Below are positions 57,065-64,000 of a stretch of 64,000 nt of DNA, piece by piece. Each line of letters begins with the position of its first letter. Position 1 is the stretch's first letter. This DNA comes from Rubrivivax sp. (lineage in GTDB: Bacteria > Pseudomonadota > Gammaproteobacteria > Burkholderiales > Burkholderiaceae_C): positions 620,001-684,000 of the forward strand of contig JAHBZT010000002.1 in assembly GCA_019635315.1 (NCBI GenBank), given 5' to 3'. Made by a program: the position numbers and the translations under genes. The notes under the pieces were generated by a model. That model made no database searches. It saw nothing but the letters and a program-made list of their open reading frames with translations, and was not told where the DNA came from.

Positions 57065-57918
57065 AACGTGCCGACTTCCGCTTCCTCGACCGCCAGCGCG
57101 TGCGCTGGGCCGAGGTCGACCTGCAGCGCATCGTCTTCAACGGCCACTACCTGATGTATTTCGACACCGCGGTGGCCGGCTGGTGGCGTGCGATGGCGCT
57201 GCCCTATGCGCCGACCATGCACACGGTGGCCGGCGACTTCTACGTGCGCAAGGCGACGCTGGAGTACGAGGCCTCGGCGCACTACGACGAGGTCATCCAC
57301 ACGGGGGTGCGCTGCCAGCGCATCGGCCGCTCGTCCATGGTGCTGGCGGCGGCGACCTTCCGCGACGAGCAGCTGCTGGTGCATGGCGAGCTGGTCTATG
57401 TCTTCGCCGACCCGGCGACCCAGACCTCGCGCCCGGTGCCCGACGTGCTGCGCCAGTGGTTCGAGGGCTACGAGGCCGGCGCGGACATGCTCGCGCTGCA
57501 GACCGGCGGCTGGGCGGCGCTGGGGACCGACATCGCGCCGCTTCGGCAGGCCGTCTTCGTCGGCGAGCAGCAGTTGCCCGAGGCGCTGGTGCACGACGCG
57601 GCCGACGACGATGCCGTCCACGTCGTCGCGCGCAACCGGCTCGGGCTCGCCGTCGGCAGCGGCCGGCTGCTGCAGCCCGAGCCCGGCGTCGGCCAGGTCG
57701 GCCGCCTGGCGACCCTGGCGGCACTGCGCGGTGCCGGCATCGGGCGCCGGGTGCTGGATGCGCTGGTCGAAGCGGCACACGGTCGTGGCGATCGCGAGGT
57801 GATGCTGCAGGCGCGCGCCAGCGCCACCGACTTCTACCGCGCCGCCGGCTTCCTGGCCGACGGCGCGAGCTTCGAGGAAGCCGGCCACGCGCATGTCACG
57901 ATGCGGCGGCGGCTGTAG
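57061..57918 (+). CDS. Fusion of YbgC/4HBT thioesterase and GNAT acetyltransferase
   Basis: 285 residues. Residues 1-135 are a hot-dog acyl-CoA thioesterase of the YbgC type ([20 protein letters not shown] with the catalytic Asp, then [14 protein letters not shown]). Residues from about 150 are a GNAT acetyltransferase ([20 protein letters not shown] as acetyl-CoA loop, then [12 protein letters not shown]). The two halves are continuous in frame with no stop or frameshift. Both act on CoA thioesters, so a coupled function is possible. Follows the esterase with a 4-base overlap. Confidence 0.88.
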   Translation: MKRADFRFLDRQRVRWAEVDLQRIVFNGHYLMYFDTAVAGWWRAMALPYAPTMHTVAGDFYVRKATLEYEASAHYDEVIHTGVRCQRIGRSSMVLAAATFRDEQLLVHGELVYVFADPATQTSRPVPDVLRQWFEGYEAGADMLALQTGGWAALGTDIAPLRQAVFVGEQQLPEALVHDAADDDAVHVVARNRLGLAVGSGRLLQPEPGVGQVGRLATLAALRGAGIGRRVLDALVEAAHGRGDREVMLQARASATDFYRAAGFLADGASFEEAGHAHVTMRRRL

Positions 57919-57981
57919 CGCGCGCAGGCAGGCGCTGGCGGCGTCGTCGCCTGCACGCCCCTGCGGTGGGACGGTGCCGGG

Positions 57982-58305
57982 TCAGTCGGCGGCGCCGGGC
58001 CGCAGCGCCAGGTCCTCGAAGACCTCGACATGGCGCGGCCCGTCGGCCCAGGCGGCCAGCGCCTGCGCGGTGGCGGCGCGCAGCGCGTCGCGGGTGGCTG
58101 CGTCCAGGCCGCCCGGCCGCGCATAGATCTCCATCAGCGTGATGCGGTCGCCCGGTGGCGCCTCGTCGGCACGCTGCAGCACCCGCGCCTGCAGGCCGGG
58201 GTGCCGATCGCGCAGTGCCGCCTGCAGCGCCTGCGCCGCCGCGATGGCCGGTCCGGCCCGCGCGCGGTCGCAGTGCCAGTAGATATAGAGCTCGCCGCCG
58301 CTCAC
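57982..58305 (-). CDS. DUF4936 family protein
   Basis: 107 residues from a GTG start overlapping the ygfZ stop (GTGA). ELYIYWHCDRARAGPAIAAA and ITLMEIYARPGGLDAATRDA match a small betaproteobacterial family regularly found after ygfZ, which I recall as DUF4936. The fold looks like a ferredoxin-like alpha-beta. No known function. Confidence 0.75.
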   Translation of the reverse strand: MSGGELYIYWHCDRARAGPAIAAAQALQAALRDRHPGLQARVLQRADEAPPGDRITLMEIYARPGGLDAATRDALRAATAQALAAWADGPRHVEVFEDLALRPGAAD

Positions 58306-59249
58306 GCCGCCTCGGCGGCCGGCAGTTCGTAGGGCAGGGCAGCCAGCGCCAGCGGCGGGCCATCGGCGCCGCCCAGGCGCAGCGTGCCGCCTTCGGTGGC
58401 GGCGATCTTCAACTCGACCAGCGCCGCGTGACGCATCGCGGCCGGCGCGCCGTCGCAGCGACCGGCCAGCACGACCAGCCCGGCAGGCTGGCCGGGGTCG
58501 GCGTCGTGGAACACCTCCTGGCCCGGCGCCAGCGGCGCGGCAGCGTGCACGACATAGGCGCGGCGCTTGGTCGTGCCGCGGTACTGGCTGCGCGCGACGA
58601 TCTCCTGGCCCGGGTAGCAGCCCTTCTGGAAATGCACGCCGCCGACCAGTTCCAGGTTGACCATCTGCGGCACGAACTGCTCGACCGTCGCGCCGACGAT
58701 GCGCGCGACGCCGCTCGTCGCCTCCAGCCAGCGCCAGGCCTCGGCGTCCAGCGCAGGCAGCGCCGGCGGTTCGGCGCCCGGCCACAGCCAGCGCGGCACG
58801 GCCTGCCCGTCGGCCAGGCCGTCGGGCAGGCGCATCAACGTCGTCTCGCCGACGCGGCGCGCGCTCCAGACCGGCCCCGCGGCCGCCTCGCGCAGCGCCG
58901 CCGCGGCGGCAGCGCCGGCCAGGCCCCACAGCGGCCGCTCGGCGCTGGCATCGGTCAGCTTGCACTGCGCGCGCAGCACGAACATCGCCAGGCGCTTCAG
59001 CGTCGCCGGCAGCAGGTCGGCGCTGCAGGCCAGCAGCAGGTCGTCGCCGTCGGCCCAGGTCACGAAGCTGGCGAGCAGGCGACCCTTGGGCGAGCAGTAG
59101 CCGGCCAGGCGCGCCTGGTCGGCCGGCAGGTGCAGCATGTCCTGCGTCAGCTGGCCGTGCAGGAAACTGCGCGCGTCGCGGCCGCTGGCCCGGATCAGGC
59201 CCCAGTCGTCCAGGCGCACGGCGCCGGCGGGAGGGAAGGGCGGGTTCAT
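58302..59249 (-). CDS. ygfZ: YgfZ, folate-binding iron-sulfur cluster assembly factor
   Basis: 315 residues, GcvT-like. The diagnostic KGCYPGQEIVARSQYRGTTK contains the essential cysteine. N-terminal RDARSFLHGQLTQDML is conserved. It aids maturation of some 4Fe-4S enzymes such as MiaB through folate. Divergent from mltG with 22 bases between starts, so the two promoters must overlap the opposite genes or each other. Confidence 0.92.
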   Translation of the reverse strand: MNPPFPPAGAVRLDDWGLIRASGRDARSFLHGQLTQDMLHLPADQARLAGYCSPKGRLLASFVTWADGDDLLLACSADLLPATLKRLAMFVLRAQCKLTDASAERPLWGLAGAAAAAALREAAAGPVWSARRVGETTLMRLPDGLADGQAVPRWLWPGAEPPALPALDAEAWRWLEATSGVARIVGATVEQFVPQMVNLELVGGVHFQKGCYPGQEIVARSQYRGTTKRRAYVVHAAAPLAPGQEVFHDADPGQPAGLVVLAGRCDGAPAAMRHAALVELKIAATEGGTLRLGGADGPPLALAALPYELPAAEAA

Positions 59250-59271
59250 GCGGTCATTATCATCAGCCGCC

Positions 59272-60300
59272 ATGGCTGGGCGGTCGTCGTGGGTTCGCAC
59301 GCTGCTGCGGGCCGCGATGTGGTCGACCGCCGCCGTGCTGGTCGTCGTCGCGGCCGCGGCGGTGGCGGCGTGGCTGTGGCTGGACCGCCCGCTGCCGCTG
59401 GCCGCCGAGCGCGTGGAGCTGTCGGTCGAACCCGGCAGCAACCCGCGCGCCGTCGCGCAGGCCTGGGTCGATGCCGGCGTGATGGTGCCGCCGCGCTGGC
59501 TGTACGAGTGGTTCCGCTGGTCCGGCCAGGCGCGCCACATCCGCGCCGGCAGCTACGAGATCCACGCCGGCGCGACGCCGCGCTCGCTGCTGGACAAGAT
59601 GGTGCGCGGCGACGAGACGCTGGAGCAGGTGCGCTTCATCGAGGGCTGGACGCTGCGCCAGCTGCGTGCCGAACTGGCCCGCGCGCCGCACCTGCGGCCC
59701 GCCAGCGCCGGCTTGTCCGACGCCGAGCTGATGGCCGCGCTGGGCTCGCCCGGCGTGCCGGCCGAGGGCCGCTTCTTCCCCGACACCTACGCCTACAGCC
59801 GCGGTGTCAGCGACCTGACCGTGCTGCGGCGCGCCCATCGCACGATGCAGCGCCGGCTCGAGGAGGTGTGGGCCGAGCGCGCCCCGGACACGCCGCTGAA
59901 GAGCCCCGACGAGGCGCTGATCCTGGCCTCCATCATCGAGAAGGAGACCGGGCGGCCCGAGGAACGCGGGCTGGTCGCCGGCGTCTTCGTCAACCGGCTG
60001 CGCATCGGCATGCTGCTGCAGACCGACCCGACGGTGATCTACGGCCTGGGCGAGGCCTTCGACGGCAACCTGCGCAAGCGCGACCTGCTGGCCGACGGGC
60101 CCTACAACAGCTATACGCGCGCCGGGCTGCCGCCGACGCCGATCGCGCTGCCCGGGCTGGCCTCGCTGCGCGCTGCCGTGCGGCCGCAGCCGACGAAGGC
60201 GCTGTACTTCGTGGCCCGCGGCGACGGCAGCAGCCATTTCAGCGAGACGCTGGCCGAACATAATCGCGCGGTGAACCGATACCAGCGCGGCGCCCGGTGA
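59272..60300 (+). CDS. mltG: MltG, endolytic murein transglycosylase
   Basis: 342 residues. One N-terminal transmembrane helix ([20 protein letters not shown]), a LysM-like part ([19 protein letters not shown]) and the catalytic YceG domain with [20 protein letters not shown] (catalytic Glu), [18 protein letters not shown] and [18 protein letters not shown]. Thought to end nascent glycan strands in the periplasm. Stop overlaps tmk (GTGA). Confidence 0.95.
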   Translation: MAGRSSWVRTLLRAAMWSTAAVLVVVAAAAVAAWLWLDRPLPLAAERVELSVEPGSNPRAVAQAWVDAGVMVPPRWLYEWFRWSGQARHIRAGSYEIHAGATPRSLLDKMVRGDETLEQVRFIEGWTLRQLRAELARAPHLRPASAGLSDAELMAALGSPGVPAEGRFFPDTYAYSRGVSDLTVLRRAHRTMQRRLEEVWAERAPDTPLKSPDEALILASIIEKETGRPEERGLVAGVFVNRLRIGMLLQTDPTVIYGLGEAFDGNLRKRDLLADGPYNSYTRAGLPPTPIALPGLASLRAAVRPQPTKALYFVARGDGSSHFSETLAEHNRAVNRYQRGAR

Positions 60301-60908
60301 GCGGCCGCTTCGTCACCGTCGAGGGCATCGACGGCGCCGGCAAGAGCTCGCACCTGCAGGCGCTGGCCGCGCGCTGGCGCGCCCAGGGCCACGAGGTCGT
60401 GGTCACGCGCGAACCCGGCGGCACGCCGCTGGCCGAGCGGCTGCGCGAGATCGTGCTGCACGAGGCCATGGATGCGCTGACCGAGGCGCTGCTCGTCTTC
60501 GCGGCGCGGCGCGACCACCTGCAGCAGCTCATCGAGCCGGCGCTGGCGCGCGGCGCCACGGTGCTGTGCGACCGCTTCACCGACGCCACCTTCGCCTACC
60601 AGGGCGGCGGCCGCGGCTTCGACCTCGCGGTGCTGGCGACGCTGGAGCGCTGGGCGCAGCAGCGCCGCCAGCCCGACCTGACGCTGTGGTTCGACGTCGC
60701 GCCGGCGGTGGCCGCGGCACGCCGCGCCGCCGTGCGCGCGCCGGACCGTTTCGAGAGCGAGGACCTGGCTTTCTTCGAGCGCGTGCGCCAGGGCTATGCC
60801 GAGCGCGCCGCGGCGGCGGGCGGCCGCATCGTGCGCATCGAGGGCGAGGGCGACGTCGCCGCGGTCTGGGCGCGCGTGGCCGACGCGCTGGCCGCGCGCG
60901 GGTGGTAG
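60297..60908 (+). CDS. tmk: Thymidylate kinase
   Basis: dTMP to dTDP kinase, 203 residues from a GTG start. P-loop [19 protein letters not shown] motif [17 protein letters not shown], and a lid region [20 protein letters not shown]. The mltG-tmk-holB-pilZ-tatD order is a standard proteobacterial arrangement. Confidence 0.95.
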   Translation: MSGRFVTVEGIDGAGKSSHLQALAARWRAQGHEVVVTREPGGTPLAERLREIVLHEAMDALTEALLVFAARRDHLQQLIEPALARGATVLCDRFTDATFAYQGGGRGFDLAVLATLERWAQQRRQPDLTLWFDVAPAVAAARRAAVRAPDRFESEDLAFFERVRQGYAERAAAAGGRIVRIEGEGDVAAVWARVADALAARGW

Positions 60909-60915
60909 GGCCAGG

Positions 60916-61968
60916 GTGCTGATCGAGGGCGTCGCGGAGGACGGCAGCCCGCCGCTGCCGTGGCTGGCGCAGCCGCTGGCCGACGCACTGGCGCGCGGGC
61001 GCAGCCACGCGCTGCTGCTGCACGCGGCACCGGGCAACGGCGCGCTGGCCTTCGCATTCGCGCTGGCGCAGTCGCTGCTGTGCGACGCGCCGCAGACCGG
61101 CGGCCTGGCCTGCGGCCGCTGTGCGGCGTGCCGGCGCGTCGTCTCGCGCGGGCATGCCGACCTGTTCCTGCTGCTGCCCGAGGTGCAGCGGCGCGCGTCG
61201 GGCTGGCTGCTCGCCGAAGACAAGGAAGAGCAGAAGGACAGGAAGCCCAGCCGCCAGATCCGCATCGACGAGGTGCGCGCGCTGATCGACTGGACGCAGC
61301 GCACCAGCGCGCTCGGCCGCGGCAAGGTGGCGCTGCTGCATCCGGCGGAGGCGATGAACGAGGCCAGCGCCAGCGCGCTGCTCAAGACGCTGGAGGAGCC
61401 GCCGGCCGGCACGCGGCTGCTGCTGACCGCGGCCGACCCGGCGGCGCTGCTGCCCACCGTGCTCAGCCGCTGCCAGCGCCTGGTGCTTCCGGAGCCGCCG
61501 CGCGAGCTGGCGCTGCCCTGGCTGGCAGCGCAAGGTGTCGGCCGGCCCGAGGTGCTGCTGGCCGGTGCCGGTGGCCGGCCGCTGGATGCGCTGGACCTGG
61601 CGCACGACGGCGTCGATGCCGCGGACTGGGCCGCGCTGCCGCAGGCGGTGGCGGCCGGGCAGGCCGGGGCGGTCGCCGGCTGGCCGGTGCCGCGGCTGGT
61701 CGACGCCCTGAGGAAGCTGTGTCACGACGCCAGCGCGCAGGCGGCCGGCGGCCGGCCGCGCTTCTTTCCGTCGGTGCCCGCTGGCGCCGCACCGGCGGCG
61801 CTGGCCGACTGGTGGCAGGCACTGCAGCGGGTGGCCCGCGACGCCGGCCACCCCTGGAACGAGCCGCTGCTGGCCGACGCACTCGTGACACAAGGCCGCA
61901 GCGCGCTGGCTTCGTCGGGCCCGGGCCGCAGCCCGCGGCGACGCTTGGATACACTTGCCGAACGATGA
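60916..61968 (+). CDS. holB: DNA polymerase III delta-prime subunit
   Basis: Clamp-loader subunit of 350 residues. PWLAQPLADALARGRSHALL leads to a degenerate nucleotide loop (APGNGAL, no Walker lysine, as expected for delta-prime), the zinc cysteines CGRCAACRR, LLKTLEEPPAGTRLLL and a lysine-free sensor region. GTG is the best start, eight bases after tmk; no other codon fits better. Stop overlaps pilZ (ATGA). Confidence 0.9.
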   Translation: MLIEGVAEDGSPPLPWLAQPLADALARGRSHALLLHAAPGNGALAFAFALAQSLLCDAPQTGGLACGRCAACRRVVSRGHADLFLLLPEVQRRASGWLLAEDKEEQKDRKPSRQIRIDEVRALIDWTQRTSALGRGKVALLHPAEAMNEASASALLKTLEEPPAGTRLLLTAADPAALLPTVLSRCQRLVLPEPPRELALPWLAAQGVGRPEVLLAGAGGRPLDALDLAHDGVDAADWAALPQAVAAGQAGAVAGWPVPRLVDALRKLCHDASAQAAGGRPRFFPSVPAGAAPAALADWWQALQRVARDAGHPWNEPLLADALVTQGRSALASSGPGRSPRRRLDTLAER

Positions 61969-62366
61969 GCGAAGCCACGTCCACCCGCTCCGGCGGGCTC
62001 GGCCCTCCGTTGTCGCCCGGCGGCGCCAGCCGGCCGAGCGTGATCCAGCTCGTCTTCCGCGAGAAGGGCGCGCTGTACGCGGCCTACATCCCGCTGCTGA
62101 CCGAAGGCGGGCTGTTCGTGCCGACCACGCGCGAATACAAGCTCGGCGACGACATCTACCTGCTGCTGTCGCTGCCGGACGACCCGCAGCGCTTCCCGGT
62201 TGCCGGCAAGGTGGCCTGGATCACGCCGCCGAATGCGTCCGGCGGCCGCACCCAGGGCGTCGGCGTGCGCTTCCCGAACGACGACAAGTCGCGCCAGCTG
62301 AAGCTGAAGATCGAGGAACTGCTGGGCACCAGCATCCAGTCGGCCAAGCCGACGCAGACGATCTGA
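61965..62366 (+). CDS. pilZ: PilZ-domain protein
   Basis: 133 residues. GGLFVPTTREYKLGDDIYLL and KVAWITPPNASGGRTQGVGV are typical of the type IV pilus PilZ protein, which lacks the RxxxR c-di-GMP site and interacts with the pilus assembly ATPase. Coupled to holB by ATGA. Confidence 0.9.
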   Translation: MSEATSTRSGGLGPPLSPGGASRPSVIQLVFREKGALYAAYIPLLTEGGLFVPTTREYKLGDDIYLLLSLPDDPQRFPVAGKVAWITPPNASGGRTQGVGVRFPNDDKSRQLKLKIEELLGTSIQSAKPTQTI

Positions 62367-62442
62367 AGGCGCCGCCCGGCGCGGCCGGCGGCGGCCTGCC
62401 GGAGCCTGTACCCGTACCGTTGCCGATTCCGCGCGCGTCCCG

Positions 62443-63246
62443 ATGTACGTCGACTCGCACTGCCACCTGAGCTTTCCCGAACTGCACGAGCGCGTGCCCG
62501 AGCTGCGCCGTGCGATGGCCGACGCCGCGGTCGACCGTGCGCTGTGCATCTGCACGACGCTGGAGGAGTTTCCGCGCGTGCACGCGCTGGCGACCGCGCA
62601 CGACAACTTCTGGTGCACGGTCGGCGTGCACCCGGACAACGAGGGTGTGCAGGAGCCCACGGTCGAGGACCTGACGACGCGCGCCGCGCTGCCGCGCGTG
62701 GTGGGCATCGGCGAGACCGGGCTGGACTACTACCGCCTGAACGGCCGCAGCGTCGACGACATGCGCTGGCAGCGCGAGCGCTTCGCCGTGCACATCCGCG
62801 CCGCGCGCGCGACCGGTCTGCCGCTGGTGATCCACACGCGCAGCGCCAGCGCCGACACGCTGGCGATCCTGCGCGACGAAGGGCAGGGGGCCGTGCGCGG
62901 CGTCTTCCACTGCTTCACCGAGACGCAGGCCGTCGCCGACGCGGCGCTGGCGATGGGCTTCCTGATCTCGTTCTCCGGCATCCTGACCTTTCGCAATGCG
63001 CGCGAGTTGCAGGACGTGGCGCGCCGGGTGCCGCTGGAGCGCTGCCTGATCGAGACCGACAGCCCCTATCTGGCGCCGGTGCCCTTCCGAGGCAAGACCA
63101 ACCACCCGGCGCTGGTGCCGCACGTGGCCCGGCAGCTGGCCGAACTGAAGGGCCTGCCGGTGGCGGCGGTGGCGCAAGCCACGACGGCCAACTTCGAGCG
63201 CCTGTTCGGGCTGCCGCCCCACCGGGTGCGGGAGGACGCTACATGA
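62443..63246 (+). CDS. TatD-family metal-dependent hydrolase
   Basis: 267 residues, TIM-barrel deoxyribonuclease-like. Metal ligands: HCH in YVDSHCHLSF, Glu in GIGETGLDYY, His in LVIHTRSASADT and FHCFTETQAVAD, Asp in LIETDSPYLAPVPFRGKTNH. Likely acts on DNA or nucleotides. Stop overlaps the next gene (ATGA). Confidence 0.92.
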   Translation: MYVDSHCHLSFPELHERVPELRRAMADAAVDRALCICTTLEEFPRVHALATAHDNFWCTVGVHPDNEGVQEPTVEDLTTRAALPRVVGIGETGLDYYRLNGRSVDDMRWQRERFAVHIRAARATGLPLVIHTRSASADTLAILRDEGQGAVRGVFHCFTETQAVADAALAMGFLISFSGILTFRNARELQDVARRVPLERCLIETDSPYLAPVPFRGKTNHPALVPHVARQLAELKGLPVAAVAQATTANFERLFGLPPHRVREDAT

Positions 63247-63878
63247 GAATCTGCTTTAGAAGCTTTGTCTATCTATTTGCTGCGTTTGGAGTTTCTCTGG
63301 CCGTTGCCAGCTCCTACGTGCAGTTCTTCCGGGCCCTGGACATCGACGACGCGGGTACCGTGGCGCAGTTGCTGGCGCGCGGCTTCGACCCCAACGCGGC
63401 CAACGAGAAGGGCGACCTGGCGCTGGTGATGGCCTTGCGCGACGGCTCGCCGAAGGTCGCCGAGGTGCTGCTGGCGCACCCCGAGCTGAAGGTCGACGCG
63501 GTCAACGCCTCCGACGAGAACGCGCTGATGATGGCCGCGCTGCGCGGCAACCTGGCGGTCGCCCGGCGCCTGCTGGACCGCGGGGCGGCGGTCAACCGGC
63601 CGGGCTGGACCGCGCTGCACTATGCCGCCAGCGGCCCCGAGCCGCGCATGGTGGCGCTGCTGCTGGACCGCGGCGCGCGCATCGACGCCGCGGCGCCCAA
63701 TGGCAATACGCCGTTGATGATGGCGGCGCGCTACGGCACCCAGGAAGGGGCCGAACTGCTGCTGGCGCGCGGCGCCTCCGCCGCGCCACGCAACCGCAAC
63801 GGCCTGGCGGCCGCCGACTTCGCGCGCGCGGTCGACCGCGAACGCCTCGCGCAGCGCCTGGAGCAGGCGGTGCGCTGA
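63243..63878 (+). CDS. Exported ankyrin-repeat protein
   Basis: 211 residues. An N-terminal signal sequence (SFVYLFAAFGVSLAVASSYV) is encoded by an unusually AT-rich stretch, followed by about five ankyrin repeats (AGTVAQLLARGFDPNAANEK; GNLAVARRLLDRGAAVNRPG; PNGNTPLMMAARYGTQEGAE). It would work in the periplasm as a binding scaffold. Regularly follows tatD in this group, by recollection. 122 gene-free bases follow to the window end. Confidence 0.88.
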   Translation: MRICFRSFVYLFAAFGVSLAVASSYVQFFRALDIDDAGTVAQLLARGFDPNAANEKGDLALVMALRDGSPKVAEVLLAHPELKVDAVNASDENALMMAALRGNLAVARRLLDRGAAVNRPGWTALHYAASGPEPRMVALLLDRGARIDAAAPNGNTPLMMAARYGTQEGAELLLARGASAAPRNRNGLAAADFARAVDRERLAQRLEQAVR

Positions 63879-64000
63879 ACGGCACACCCGGCGTTGTCGG
63901 CGCCCCGCGCATTTCGGGGGGAAGGTGGCGCTGCTTCGTGTCAGAAGTCATCCGACAAGCCCTTTGGCCCTGGGACGACTGCGTCCGCGCTGGGCTGGCG

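Overview
The window is very GC-rich (about 70 percent by eye), tightly packed, and has the gene content of a betaproteobacterium. The rimP-nusA-infB-rbfA-truB block, the polyamine gene set, the YgfZ/DUF4936 pair and the mltG-tmk-holB-pilZ-tatD run all suggest Burkholderiales of the Rubrivivax/Leptothrix/Ideonella kind. The species cannot be fixed from sequence alone. No rRNA, tRNA or CRISPR array was seen.

Layout. (1) 1-8133: ribosome maturation and translation operon: rimP (5' truncated by the window edge), nusA, infB, a hairpin terminator, rbfA, truB, typA. (2) 8260-15887: a DMT exporter, an orphan sensor kinase, a lipid block (wax ester synthase/acyltransferase followed by two alpha/beta hydrolases), a DUF3606 protein and a patatin-like lipoprotein. 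(3) 15976-26593: a 10.6-kb integrated element inside the 5' end of dusA. Its integrase lies beside the rebuilt dusA, and the displaced native dusA start is left at the far end. All of its genes lie on the minus strand, most with ATGA-type overlaps. It carries excisionase-like and RepA-like replication genes, a GGTCCC repeat cluster that may be an origin, an HK97-type major capsid protein and many small unknown genes, but no recognisable portal, large terminase or prohead protease. It looks like a phage satellite or a reduced prophage, and is the most interesting part of the window. (4) 26544-31799: dusA, an exported caspase-like protein, and mtnP-mtnA-class II aldolase, a three-gene set that fits salvage of methylthioadenosine or 5'-deoxyadenosine to DHAP. 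(5) 31775-50875: a second DMT exporter and a long minus-strand polyamine region: omega-aminotransferase, puuB, puuD, puuA, spuC-like aminotransferase, potF, potG, potH, a 0.7-kb nested inverted-repeat tract, potI, a porin-like protein, puuC. An Lrp-type regulator diverges from it, followed by an agmatinase, a third class III aminotransferase and a glutamine amidotransferase. Together these cover agmatine to putrescine, uptake, and the gamma-glutamylated route through GABA. (6) 51149-57918: isocitrate lyase behind an unusual palindrome, a GntR(YtrA)-ABC ATPase-permease operon with a clear operator, an iron-type alcohol dehydrogenase, an HSL-type esterase and a thioesterase-acetyltransferase fusion. 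(7) 57982-63878: DUF4936-ygfZ (minus) and mltG-tmk-holB-pilZ-tatD-ankyrin (plus), most with 4-base overlaps.

No gene was recognised in the last 122 bases (63879-64000). The only gene-free stretch over 300 bases is the repeat tract at 36609-37333. Functions are assigned by motif reading and remembered family features, not by database search.
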